Shown one piece after another: positions 43,489-55,600 of a stretch of 64,000 bases of DNA. Both the position numbers and the translations under genes were made by a program. Where the stretch lies: NCBI GenBank assembly GCA_019775845.1, contig JADQAV010000002.1:2604001-2668000 (forward strand), written 5' to 3'. The notes under the pieces are model-generated. The model worked only from the letters and a program-made list of their open reading frames with translations, searched no databases and was not told where the DNA came from. Numbering within the stretch: the stretch's first letter is position 1; each line of letters begins with the position of its first letter. The stretch comes from Myrmaecium sp. VS I D KN 1. Lineage: Eukaryota; Ascomycota; Dothideomycetes; Valsariales; Valsariaceae.

Positions 43489-46469
43489 CTAGAACAGAAT
43501 GGTAAACAGAGGCAGCAGCAGATGCCCACCGACCTGGTTCGCCAAAGGAACGATGCTGGTGAAGCCGTCGATGCGCCAGCCCTTGGGCGCGCCCTGGGCG
43601 AGGTAGATCATCCCCGCCATCACCAGGCCGATCCAGATGATGACCCACTTGAACACCGTCCAGACGCGGTTCATGGAGACGAAGAAGCCGGCGCCGTCGA
43701 GCTCCTTGGCCGTGCTGCCCCACTCGATCGGCAGGCAAAACAGGTGGGCGAGGAGGGAGTAGCTGACGTGCCAGGAGAGGCCGCCAAAGAAGACGGCGAA
43801 GAAGGGGAGCCACTTGAAGGCCTCGAAGGCGGCCAGGAAGAAGTTTCGCTCCCCGATCCGGTGCCGGAACCAGGCGAAGGCGAGCGGAGAGACGCCCAGG
43901 AAGACAAAGAGGGTGCCGCAAAGCATGTCCCAGGAGGGCAGATAGGAGTGGTCGAGCGTGTCGGCGTACCAGCCGGTGAGGAGGTAGTTGATGATGGAGA
44001 GGGGCAGGGCCGCGCCGATGGCGTAGTAGGTGCCGATGTACCCCAGGATCGTGAACTTGGCCGAGATCTTCATGTTCGACCAGAGAAAGCGGCGGAAGAG
44101 CTCCGTGAAGGGGCCGCGCCAGATCCATTGGTAGACCGGGTGGAAGATAAGCTCGCTGCAGCCGTACGAGTACTTCTCCCATCGGAGGAGCTCGTCGAAC
44201 ACCGTGAGCGAGACGCCTTCTTTGAACTCGCCCTTGTCGTATGCCGCCAGACGCACGACGAATCCGGCGCACTGCAGCCGCAGGGACATATCGAAGTCTT
44301 CTGACACGTGGGACTCGGACCAGAACTTCTCGACGCCGTTCTCCATGAACGAGATAGACTGGATAGCCTTCCATCTCAGGAAAGCATTGTGGCCGACGAA
44401 CGGAGCACAGTCTCCACTGCCGACCGAGAAGCGGATGAGGAGATAGATGAGGTTCGTGAAGTAGGTGACTATACGGAGTCAGAATGCGCGATGCTGGAGT
44501 GGAAGCGCTACACTTACTGGCATTTTCAAAGACCGAGTGGATGACCTGCATCACACCAGACGCGTGCTGGATGATCGCGACTTCCGGGCTCTCCGCCATT
44601 TCCATTGCACCCAGCGAGAGGCAGTCAACGGGCTAGAGAGGCTGTTAGCAACAACGCAATGTATCGACCGATGCACGGGTTATGAACTCACCACACGGGT
44701 ATCGGAGTCGATGATCAAGATGATCTCGCCCATGCGGACATTCCCGGCAGCCATGGTACGTCCTTCATCGCCCTCGACTATGGTCTGCATCGCAAGCTCA
44801 TACATCTCGTTCTCGTCCTCGACGGAGATGTCATCCACCGTACATCCTCTGCGGTCCGCCTCCGCGTGCATCAATCGCAACAGCTCGTCCTCGACCTTCA
44901 AGCTGAAGCTCAAGCAGTAGTTCATGTTGCTCGCTTTCTTGAACTTACCCGCACGGACGAAACCATCCTTGCCATGCGCGGGCCGGGCGCACCAGCCGAT
45001 GTTGTTGGCAGCATAGAAGCGTTGTCTGGCTGCCGCAACCTCCGGTTTAACAGCTTGCATGCCGTCTTCGTTGACGTAGATGGATGCCGTCCCTCCTTGC
45101 TGCTCGTAGTGGCGGATGGCAGCCATGAGAGAGGTAATGGTGGGGATGATGACACCCTTCAAACCCTCTTTGTAGACAGGCATTTGGATGGTGATGTGAG
45201 GAAACTCAATGCCAACATGGCGCTTGCGCTCTGGTGCCCGAGCGGAATAGAAACGGCTGTTGCCGGTCTTGACGTCCCCAATGGGACCGAGGACCTGAAA
45301 CAGAGTGCCAACCACGACAATGGTGAAGAAGAGAGTGAAGAACATGAAGATGGGAAGGGTGATCAGCAAAGCCAGGCGAGGAAGTGCTGGTGTGCCAAGG
45401 GACTTGACCTCGATGACAATGAGACGGGCAGCCAAGCATTCGATAACGACGAGTAGACCCATAGCAAGACCAACAAGGACGCTGTGGGTCAGGAGAAAGG
45501 GCCTTGGGGGGACCTTGAGGGAGTCCTCCTGATCGATATCGAGGTCACTGGCGTTGATGACGACACCCTGCTTCTCGGCCATGTCCTCGAAGCTTGAGCT
45601 TTCATCGATGACACTGGCCCTTACCGAGTCCGGACGCATAGTACGGCGATACGACATGTGAGATGCCGGAACGGAAACTACGGACATCGGGCGCGAGTGC
45701 GAATGATACATGGAGTGGCGAGGACGTTCAGGGATTGCTGCTCCCCAGATCTGACATTCGTTAGCTTGCGGGAAACGAGAGCCTTCGGCCTGTTAAGCTT
45801 ACAGTGCTCATCAACTTCGATTCGACATCGGAAGCTTGCACCAGGAGGTCATCAGCAGAATGACTCCAGACAAGCACGACTCTCTCCTGCCGCACGAGAC
45901 AAACGAAGTCACGTCGACGCACCCCATCATCAACTGTGGCAAGCTCCTCTAGGGAGTTTACAACAGGGACGGTGATGTTGTTGGGGGCTAGGGTCACCTC
46001 AGTGTCGGCTGGGGAAAGGTTAGAAAAGATGGGGCCGGTAACATCTGCCGACATAGTGAACACCACAGCGAGCTTGAGCCTCTCGGCTATCTTAGCAAGG
46101 TGGGGATGGACATTGTCCGGCTCGGCAATGTAAGTGACACAGCTGCCGTCGTCGATCCGCATCGCAACACCCAAGGGCCACTTATCCCCATACGTGCCGT
46201 CTGAATCTGGCGCTAACCATCCCTGTTCTTGAAGACGGCGATGTAGGAACCGAGCCATCTGTGGAGCGGACTACTGGTTAGTAGAACGCTATGGCAGGTC
46301 GAGACTTCCCCAGAAGACATACCATTCGGCTCCTGGCCATCAAGTCCAGTTCTGCAGAGCCCTTCAAGGCTGAGGCCGGGCGATGGGTCGACTCGAAACT
46401 CGGATTCCTGGACACCGCTCCCCATGATTGACGAGGGAACTCGTGTAAAGGTGAGATTGTGTCCTCCAT
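43489..46469 (-). CDS. Family 2 glycosyltransferase, cellulose/mixed-linkage glucan synthase-like
   Basis: Five exons, 46323-46469, 45803-46258, 44692-45750, 44518-44632 and 43489-44468, give 918 residues. A hydrophilic N-terminal third leads to two membrane helices (near 265-320). The GT2 catalytic domain follows, with MPVYKEG, the first Asp in YVNEDGMQ, the DxD motif IIDSDTRV at the third exon end, SEDFDMSLRLQ, and LLRWEKYSYG in the Q/RxxRW position. Several C-terminal helices, as in processive synthases, complete it. It resembles fungal CelA/Tft1-type proteins, of which Tft1 of Aspergillus fumigatus is reported to make beta-1,3;1,4-glucan. The polymer made here is inferred, not shown. Probably a plasma-membrane wall synthase. 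Confidence 0.87.
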
Positions 46470-48844
46470 CGCAGTGATGTATGAGGCACCGAGATGTGGG
46501 GGAATGAAGGAAAATGAGGAGAAATGGAAAGAGAGTTTGGGGACGAGGCTCCCAAGAGCACGGAGGTCAAAGAAGGAGGTTTATACGGAGAAATGATGGA
46601 GTCTTTTGCTGCAGAGCTTGGAGATGAAGAAGCATGAGCATGGGGATGACCGACAGAGGATTTAAGCATGACGGCAGAAGCTCGAGCACCTCCGGATTCT
46701 GCAGAAACTTCCTCGTTGAAGATGCTAGGCCGCATCCTTCTGTTGAGCAAGGCCGTCATGTTCTGGATCCCAATTGGAGCTCAGGGTGCTGCCATACTGA
46801 GAAGTCTCCCGTGCCGCTCTGAAGGGTTTTCTTCAGGGAGCGGAGCGTGGATATCGCGATTAACCCAAACCGGGCGTGCTGCGAAGATATCAAAAGCCAC
46901 GGAGCTCGGGTCACTGGCGGCAGAGCAGCCTAGAGCGGATATACATCGCACAGGATGCATGAAAATGCGGGAAGGGGTCAAGAGAACCTCGGAACCACGC
47001 AGAAAGATTGGATGCAGGCCTCTACCAAGCGGACGGGCTCACGGATAACGACCTACTAGACGAACATCGAGTGGAGACATTATAGGAACCAGAAGCCAAG
47101 AACGCAAGGCTGGATTGATGTTTTGTGGACACGTGCGGAAGCTTGTTCAGAGCTCGACCCGGAAGTTTGGTACGCTTCGATGGACCGGTCTCATGATGCA
47201 CGCCTATAACGGCTGTCAGTAAGGCGGCTTGACGGAGCAACCTGGACAGACCCACACGAGAAATGGCATGTTCGGTACAGCCGTGCCAGGAACATCCTTG
47301 GGGATCACTGGGCCTACTGGTGGACGAGGAACCGGTGGGGTTTGACATAAGAGAAAGCGAGAAACAAGACGTTGACGCCGATTGGATCCATCGGGGAAAA
47401 AGAAAGAATCCGAGTGTCAGGCTACGAATGATTTAGGACCGGTGCGCTTAGATGAGCAATGACGCAGGGATGAAGAAAGGAAAGAGGCCGGCGGAGAACA
47501 ACGGAAAAGCTCAAGTAAATAACTCCTTAGGAGATCGGATATATCCGTCCACCGAGGTGATCGTTCCCCCTGGCGGCAGACGTCTTTGGCATGGGAAGGA
47601 TCTGGGCCGAAGGAATCGTGAATGAAACCCGGCGGAGACGGTTCGCGGAGTTAAGCCAAAGAGGTGAAGGGGAAGTTTCGGAGGAAAGGGGAGGGCAGAC
47701 GTCATATGAACAACTGCCCGACTGATCCATGTCGTCGAGGATCGGACGAGAAAGCCCAGCCGGAAGGATCGTTCGTGAGAGCGGATCGACCTGCATGTGG
47801 CGCACCGTGAAGACTGGCGTTTTGTGGCTGGTTAACGGACGCCTGACATGACCGGTAGCGCCTTGGCGCCTGAAGAGATCCCTTCGGGAACCACCACATT
47901 CCGACGTTCGAGATACGTAGAGGGGCCTCAAGGCCTTCTCCTCGGCCTCTCCGGTTCTCGGCTCGCTGTGCATCCGAAAAGCGAATCTGTTTTTTCTAAT
48001 AGCAGACTCGAGGCTCAAGCGGCCACCTCAATACTTATGACAGGTACAGCATTGGACATGGCACCGCGACCTGCCTTATAAAGGAGAGTCTCGGCACGCA
48101 ACCCTCATTCTGGGAAACTGTGAATCTGAGGAGACCGCACATGTCAGGAGAAATCACCTTGCTTGTGAATGTCGAATAATCCTCCTTGTGCTCCTCTGTT
48201 CTCTCCACTTCTCAGGGTGCTCATAGGGCTGCTAGTGCGTCGTCTCTAGTGCACGCAGAGTTCTCAGCCCTACGGTGCCCGCTAATATAGCCTCATCTGC
48301 CACGTTCCGACATCCCGCGCTAGCATTGTCTGTGGCTTGAACTATCTTGGAAAATGTCTCCGCCCCACGTCCGCATCGGCCCTATGTTTGCTCGAGCGAA
48401 CGACTAACGGCCGAATTAGCCTCGGAGACAGATTCCGAATGAGCACATTCTCGAGATGCATCCCGATCAGCGTATCGGAAGGGGCTCAATTGTCGATGCT
48501 GCCTCTTGTCACCTCCCAGAGACCCTGATATCGATTTGAGGCCGAGCACCGTCGTCGAGCCTCCGGAGGGTTCGTCGAGCGCGGGATGGTGTTAGCCATC
48601 GTCAGTTCTAGCCCTCCGCCGCAATTTTTTCTATCCTTTCTCCGCTATGTCGGCAAGGCTACCTGCTGGCACCGTCTCCGCATTGAAAACCTGTCGCTCG
48701 GACACCTTGATGTGGCTCTCTGTGTTTTTTCATTCCGAGCTCTTGGTTTATTCCTTCTTTTATCACATCAACTTCTCCTACTCTGTTAACCTCAACCGCG
48801 GAGAATAAGATCATACTCCTGCGAATCTCTTAGGGGCCCTCAAT
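46470..48844. other. Divergent intergenic region (2.4 kb)
   Basis: Lies between the GT2 synthase (-) and the GH16 glucanase (+), which may share control since both act on wall glucans. No gene supported; open frames at 46668-47048 and 47527-48018 (-) lack domains. A pyrimidine-rich leader at 48610-48790 precedes the GH16 start. Confidence 0.5.
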
Positions 48845-50439
48845 ATGAGCAGTGAAAAGGACTTTACCATGCTGGAGAGCTCCAGTCTTGAGTCCAGCGT
48901 TGAGGACCCACGGCCGGCTTCCGTTCAGGAGGTTGATCCGCAGACACCAATGGATATGGCTCGATCCGAGATATTCTCATTGGCGGGGACAGGTATATTC
49001 ATCCCGCTGGAAATGCTTGGAAAATATCATTAATTCAGTTTTCCAGAACTAAGGCAGCCTCTCCGGCAACGGAAGTTCAAGAGTGCTAGGCTTGTCGGGG
49101 AATATGAAAAGCCCTGGACGGCCAAGAAGGATCCGCGTATGGTGTGGGACAAAGTATTCTTCTGGGGTCTGGCGGCCGTAGGTGCCTGCATAGGTGCCTA
49201 CATCATTTATAGTGGATGGGCCTCCGTCGACAACCCTGACTACTGCCTCATCTTCGAAGATGACTTCCAAAATGGCATATCCTCGGATGATTGGAACCAC
49301 GAGGTTCAGCTGAACGGGTTTGGAAGCGGTGCGTTTGACTGGACCACCACGGATGAGAAAAACGCATATACCGATGCGGAGGGGCTGCACATCGTGCCAA
49401 CGTTCACGACTGAAACTACGGACATCACCTCAGCAGAGCTGCTTGACAACTATGTCCTCAATCTCACATCTGCTGGCGACGACAGCTGTACGAGCACCTC
49501 GGCGCATCCCGGTGCTGCTTGCTCAACGAAGAGCAACAAGACGACCGGTGTCATCATCAACCCCGTCCGCAGTGCTCGTCTGAACACCAAGGGCAAGCAC
49601 AGCATCACGTACGGAAAGATCGAAGTTGTAGCGAAGCTGCCTCGAGGTAACTGGCTATGTAAGTTGTCTGCTTTCCAAACCCCTACTAAACAGTACCAGG
49701 CCTAACCTCGAAATGTCAGGGCCCGCAATCTGGATGATGCCGGTAGAAGATCGCTATGGCGCATGGCCGGCATCTGGCGAGATAGACATCATGGAATCAA
49801 AAGGCAACGACGGCGACAGCTACGCTGGTGGGCGCAACCAGGTCTCGAGTACCCTTCATTGGGGACCGACCAGCGATCTGAACCAATATTGGAGGACCAA
49901 TGCCGCGCGCACTTTGCAGCGGAAGGACTACTCCGATTCTTTCCATACTTTCGGGATTGAATGGACGGAAAACTACATCTTCACCTACGTGAACTCTAGA
50001 TTAGCTGTAAGTCATCGCGCCACACCCTCCTACACGCGAGAGATAAAAGCATTATGCTGATGTTCGCTTCTCCGTGCAGCAAACCCTCTACGTCCCCTTC
50101 GGCAAGAAGTACGGGACCATGTACGAGCGCGGCAACCTTGCCGACACCTCGGTCAACGGCTCCGTGCCTGCGGATCCGTGGGCCAGCACCGGCCGTTACA
50201 ACACTCCGTTCGACGCGTCCTTCTACCTCATCCTCAACGTCGCCGTCGGGGCCAACAACGGCTACTTCGAAGACGGCGTCGGCGGCAAGCCCTGGATAGA
50301 CGACAGCGACGTGGCCATGCGGGACTTCTGGGCTGCGAGGACCGCGTGGAACGAGACGTGGGGCGAGGGTGCTAAGAAGGGCATGACGGTGAAGAGCGTG
50401 AAGATGTGGAGGGAAGGGAAGTGCGCGACGAGCGCGTGA
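48845..50439 (+). CDS. GH16 beta-glucan-active membrane protein
   Basis: Exons 48845-48992, 49047-49658, 49720-50006 and 50080-50439 give 468 residues. A 75-residue cytosolic N-terminus is followed by one signal-anchor helix (VFFWGLAAVGACIGAYIIYS, about residue 85), so the enzyme is a type II membrane protein with its GH16 domain outside or in the secretory lumen. The catalytic signature GEIDIMES (nucleophile and acid/base Glu in ExDxxE) lies near residue 271. FHTFGIEWTENYIFTYVNSRL and FYLILNVAVG are further GH16 landmarks. It belongs to the group that includes fungal glucan endo-hydrolases and Kre6/Skn1-like relatives; whether it hydrolyses or transfers beta-1,3(4)- or 1,6-glucan is not known. 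The last exon shows the high-GC3 style seen elsewhere. Confidence 0.92.
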
Positions 50440-50865
50440 TGATGGATGGATTTGACAATCTCGGATGGCTGGTCCCCTACTTAATACCTTGGAGGCTTTC
50501 AGGCACCTTGGAAAACCAATATAGCTAAAATAACACGACAATTTAGATACCCGCTCACCTTTTCGTCTTATGTCTCATAACCTGCAGCAATAAACTCTCA
50601 TGGATCCATGAAACGAAATCAATACACAATTCATGCAGGGAGTGAATCTTACTAGCATGTCGTCATACAGCCGGGTGCTTTGAATTTGCTAACCCAACCA
50701 AGGGATTTTCGCATATGCGGAAATGACTTTATTGGAATAAATCTAAGTATACTTCGATTCTAGATGTCTATCTGATCTTGGAGTCCGGCCCTTCGGTAGC
50801 AAGGTACGAATCACCATCTTAAGAACTCCAAAACCCCGAGCTAAACCAATGCAAGAAAGAACGGT
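50440..50865. other. Convergent intergenic region
   Basis: AT-rich shared 3' flank of the GH16 gene and the phosphoesterase; candidate poly(A) signals AATAAA occur near 50590 and AATAAAT near 50736. Confidence 0.55.
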
Positions 50866-52035
50866 TCAAATCCACACTTCTATCGCACCTCTCTGGCCCT
50901 TCCTCCTCCGATCGCCAGGATACGCCGCATTGACGAACAACGTGCCCTCCCCCGACCCTTCCGCACCCGTGATCCGTTCCCAAACCCACACGATCCACGC
51001 CCACAGGAGCATCAGCAGCAGCCACAGCATGTTGCCCAGCCCCTCCCCCTCCCTTCGCGCCCCTTCGTACGCCCGCTGCAGCCCGTCCCACCGGACGTAC
51101 TCGACCCCGCGACTCTCGTGGATGTGGCCGAAGACGTGCAGTTTCGGCTTCCGCCGCAACCGCCACAGCTCGGCCAGCAAGCCGTCGCAGCCAAACGCGG
51201 CGCCGTCCAGATGGAACCGCGGCGGGCAGTGCGTCACCACCACGTCCACCGGCCGTTCGCCCGTCTCCCCCTTCTTCTTCTCCTCCGCCCCGAACACCGC
51301 CCGCCAAAACTTCCCGCCTTCGTGCCGCGGATACTGGAACGCACCCGCGCCGTGCGCCGGCGAGTGCGGCGAGCCAAAGACGCGCAGGCGCCGCCGCCGC
51401 TGCCGGGTGTCCGCCTCCTCCCCGTGCACGTGCACGTCGATATCGACGTCCACGCTGTCGTTCTCCAGGTAGACGAGCGATGAGCCCCAGCGCAGGTCCT
51501 CCTTGCGCCGCGGCGCGCCGCGGACGAGGCGTTGGTCCGCCGCCGACGCCAACGTCGAGGCAAGCAGCGCCCGCGCCTGCCAGTTGTCGTGCGGGCGCGG
51601 GTCGATTAGGGAATCATGGTTGCCGGCGACGAGGAGCGCGCGCGGGTGCGGCAGGGCATCTAACCAGTCGAGGGCGGCCTGCAGCTCGGCGGCCGTGCCG
51701 GCGTCGGTCAGGTCGCCCGCGTGGATCAGCAGGTCCCCGGCTGGCACGGCGGCTGCTGCCCCCTTGTTGTGCGTGTCGGAGATGCAGACCATTTTGATGG
51801 CGTCCGGTCGGTCCCGCCTCCTCCGCCAGCTGCTGGGCGGCTTCCGGTGTGGGCGGAGGTTCCAGAGTTGCTGTGCGCGTATCTCTAGGCCGTTGCGGAA
51901 TGAGGGGAGCGGGAGGGATAGATGTCGCCATTTTGAATCGCGGCGGTGCAGCAGCAGCAGGCGCGCGAAGAAGCTGTCATTGTTGTGGTTGTTGCTGCTG
52001 CTACTGCTGCCCTTATCGTCCTTCCATGCGAACAT
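50866..52035 (-). CDS. Calcineurin-like metallophosphoesterase
   Basis: Intronless, 389 residues. The five metal-binding motifs of the superfamily are present in order: SDTHN, GDLTDAG, GNHD, VVTHCPP and GHIHES. The arrangement fits the MPPED/239FB-like branch (two-metal phosphodiesterases). The N-terminal 80 residues are Ser/Asn- and Arg-rich with no known domain. A hydrophobic stretch (NMLWLLLMLLWAWIVWVW) lies between GHIHES and the final FVNAAYPG motif; it may be a membrane-associated insert and is unusual for a soluble phosphoesterase. Substrate unknown. Confidence 0.92.
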   Translation of the reverse strand: MFAWKDDKGSSSSSNNHNNDSFFARLLLLHRRDSKWRHLSLPLPSFRNGLEIRAQQLWNLRPHRKPPSSWRRRRDRPDAIKMVCISDTHNKGAAAAVPAGDLLIHAGDLTDAGTAAELQAALDWLDALPHPRALLVAGNHDSLIDPRPHDNWQARALLASTLASAADQRLVRGAPRRKEDLRWGSSLVYLENDSVDVDIDVHVHGEEADTRQRRRRLRVFGSPHSPAHGAGAFQYPRHEGGKFWRAVFGAEEKKKGETGERPVDVVVTHCPPRFHLDGAAFGCDGLLAELWRLRRKPKLHVFGHIHESRGVEYVRWDGLQRAYEGARREGEGLGNMLWLLLMLLWAWIVWVWERITGAEGSGEGTLFVNAAYPGDRRRKGQRGAIEVWI

Positions 52036-52630
52036 GTTTCCCCTTCTCTCCCTTCCTCTCCCCTGCGCTCTTGGTGAAAGAAGGATTCTTTCCTCCTGGG
52101 TGAAAAAGAAACCACGTTCCCCTTCTTACGCGAAAAAGAAAACGTCCCAGGGATTCGGCAGGTAGGTACTGGTTAGTAGGTGACGCTGTTCAATATCCGG
52201 TTAAAAAAACAGGGGTTGGGGCATTTGCGGGAGCCTGGGGGTGGAGAAAGGGAAATAGGTTCCGGGTTTTCCGCATCGAAGAAGTTGAGTGATGATGTCG
52301 CCGTTCTTATCGCTCGCAAGGCTGGGGCGGTGTGGGAGGTTTGCCTGGTCCGAGCTTTTCCCCTTTTTTCCCCCATCCAGCCGTTGGGTAGGGCTGAGAC
52401 TTCAACTCAGAGTTCGCGTGTATGAGGAAAGTAACGTATGAGAAAAAAAGGACCGATGAGTGAGCGATGAGGGACCTCATAAGGTCCGAAGCAAGGCGAT
52501 CCAGCTATCCAGATACTCAGTACCAAAGTGATAAACATGTGAGAGAGATTTGTATTTATATATGTAAAAGTTTGAATGATACTGTAGGTAATCACTAGGG
52601 TATAGCACCTATGCATCTCCATTCTACTGT
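52036..52630. other. Intergenic region
   Basis: About 600 bp holding the promoter of the phosphoesterase (-) and the 3' flank of rad4 (-). AT-rich at 52530-52600. No gene seen. Confidence 0.5.
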
Positions 52631-55600
52631 TCATCTCACCGATGCACCCCCTCCTCCCCGCCTCGGCCGTCCTCGTCTCCCTCTCCCAGAAGACGACGCC
52701 TTCACAACCTCCTCAGCCTCGCTCTCACTCTCGTCCGGGCTCGCGAAGTAATGGCTCCGCACCGCCGTCGCACTCTTGCGCGCGGCTTGTCGCTGGGGCC
52801 GTCGGCGAACGTTAACAGTTGTCGGGGCCTCCTCTCCTTCATTCCGGGCGGGACGCTCGTCTGCGTCTGTAGCGTGAGGAGGGTCATCGGAGGGATCGGA
52901 CGAGGCTGAGGGAGTTGGGCTCTTGCCGCGCCTGCGGCGAGCTGATGCCGTGGCGGCTTGTCGTCCGCGCGTCGAAGGCGTGCTGGTTGTCTTTCCTCGT
53001 CTGCTGGATGGTCGCCCGGCGCTTTTGGTGTTTGTCACTGCTGTGGTACCGGGCGCCTCGGTCTCGGAATCCAGATCTTGCGGGTCTCCTGGCGAGGTGT
53101 TCTGGCGAGACGCTTGTAGCGAGATGGGCGTCCGTATCGATGCGTCCGGGAGAGCGCTCTCCGCCTTGGGAGCGTCGTGGTCATCCCTTTCGAGCCGGAA
53201 GCGGCCGCTATCCGCATCACTACGGTCTTCATCTTCCTCATCGTCATGATCGAGGAGGAAACCCCCGCCGTATGCGGTATCTGCCGTGCCATCCTCATCT
53301 CTCATGAAACCGCCTTCTAGCTCCTCCTCCTCCTGCTCTTCGTTGCTGGGAGGGAGGAAGCCACCAGCGGCAGCGAACGGGTCATCATCCGCAACGCCGC
53401 CCTCAGGCAAGAAACCACCGGCCATGTCTTCCGCCGTGGACGCTTCTGGTTCGCTTCGTCGAGATGGCCCACCACTTTCAGGTTCCTGTTCTTCAGCGCC
53501 AGCCCCATAATCAGCTTTCACACGCGCCAAGATCTTCAACCCGGTCAACATCCTCTTCCACATGTGAAGCGCAGCCGCAACCCGTTTCGCCTCCTCCTTG
53601 CGCTTCCGGATCTCCTCCGCCTCGCGCCACGCGTCCCGCACCAGCCGCGCGTTCTCCTCCGCCACGACGACGCCGGTGAGCACCGGCACGGCCCGCTGCT
53701 TGCCGAATTCGAAGCCCGTGCAGGCCTCGGCGAAGTTGACGCCGAGCTTCTTGCAGATCTTCGCGGAGCCCTTGAGCGGGAGGTGGACGGCGCCCCGCGG
53801 CACCATGGACGGCACGTACACGTCGATGTTGCCGAAGGCGTTGCGCGGGATCCGGCCGTCGACGATGGGGTCCGGCACGATCCAGTCGGTTTGGAACTCG
53901 GCGTACAGCCCTTGCAGCAGCTTCTGGCCGGCGTTCTCCCGCTGCTGCTCCTCGATCTCGCGCTTCCGGTTGAGGGTCACGGCCCGGGCCGGCACCATCT
54001 TCAGCGGCTGCTCGCCCACCCGCACCTCCCGCCCTTCCTTGTGCCACGACTCGACCGTCTTGCAGGTCACCACGTCCTTGCGGAGGTAGACCGGTTCGTC
54101 CTTGAAGGTCCGGACTGGCTTTGCTGTTCGCAGGAGCGCCTCCTCCCGCCGCAGGTGACGCTCGAGCACGTAGTCGGCCGACACCTTGTAGCCTGCCAAT
54201 GTCTGCGGTATCTCTTCCACCCCAGGTTTGCCGGTCCCTTTCTTGAGCTGAAACGGCACCAAGTCACCCTCGTCCTCCAGACGGTCCGCGGTCGTGCGCC
54301 GGTTATCCGGCCGCGCGTACATGGACATGGCGAACTTGAACCAGTCATAGTGCTCATACCGCTTGACCTTCCCCCTCTTGTTGCGCACCGGGACTTTCTC
54401 GACCGGCATCCGGAAGCCCTTGGTTTTACCGGGGAGCATGTGTCGCTTCAGATAGCGCACGGTAACGTCCTTGGCCGTGTTGTCCGACGCGTACGCGATC
54501 ATGTAGGCGATGACTTGCTTAGCCTTCTCCGCCGGCTTACCGCGGGGTTCGAACGCGCTGAAGTCTCCCACCGTCGTCGAGGCGATCAGGGAGGGTGATG
54601 CGCCGACGGATTGGGTGGAGACGGCGATTGGAGCGTTCGTGATGGGCGAGATCACTTCGGTCCAGTAAGTAGGGTAGGGAGGATCTTGCTCGTAGGGGTT
54701 TTTAGGCGGGGCGGGTTGGCTGGGAGGAAGAGAAAGCATGGAGTCGTCGGAATCCGAAGGGGGATCGCTAAGGTCGCTTGTAGAGCTCTCGTCCAAATCA
54801 ATGGGAGCCATCCGTGACCCGCGAGGGGTGGTGTCCTTCTTAGATGGCGTCGTGATTGGCTTGACCGGCGCCCCGAAGGCTGCCGTTTCATGTTTACCAG
54901 GACGTGTAGTATCTGGCGGAGCCGCCTGGGGCCTACGAGCTGCCTTTTTCGCGGTACTCGTGGCCGTTCGAATCTTTCCTTCCTCAGCCTTGCTCCATCC
55001 GAAACCGAGCGGCTGGAGACTAGCCACGAGCCTTGCCTCGACCCCTAAACCCCTGAGAAGCGCGGTGAAGAGCTGCGCCGCGAGATCTCTACTCCCTTCG
55101 CACTTCCTCGCGGCCTCTCTGAACGCGGCCAGGTTTTCGATTCGTTCCCCAAACCGGTCGATGTCTGATTTATCCGCGTGGTACGCTTTCATCTCTGCCC
55201 GGACCGCTGCAAGCGGTATGTAGCCTCGCTTGCGAAGACTGGGCGCGGTGATCCGAAAGCGTTTCTTCCAGTATGTGGAGAGATACTTGAGCAGGCGCAG
55301 AGTCGGATCTCCTTGGCTCAGGTTCGGGGTGCCCGCCGGCTCTGTGTGAGCGGAGGCAGGTCCCCAGTCGCGCTGTGATCTCGATGACTTCGCTTGAGAA
55401 GACTCCTTTGCATTGCCCTTGCCCTTGCCCTTACTACTAGATGAGGCCTTTCCTTTGGCAGCATTCTTTGTCCTCTTACCATCCGAAGTAGGTGCTTCAC
55501 GGGGCAGAAGGCCAACGTCCTTCTTCCACCTCTCCACCTCCTTCCGGCAACCCTCGCTCAGCTGCCCGACCAAGATTTCCTGCACCTGCTTATCGTTCAG

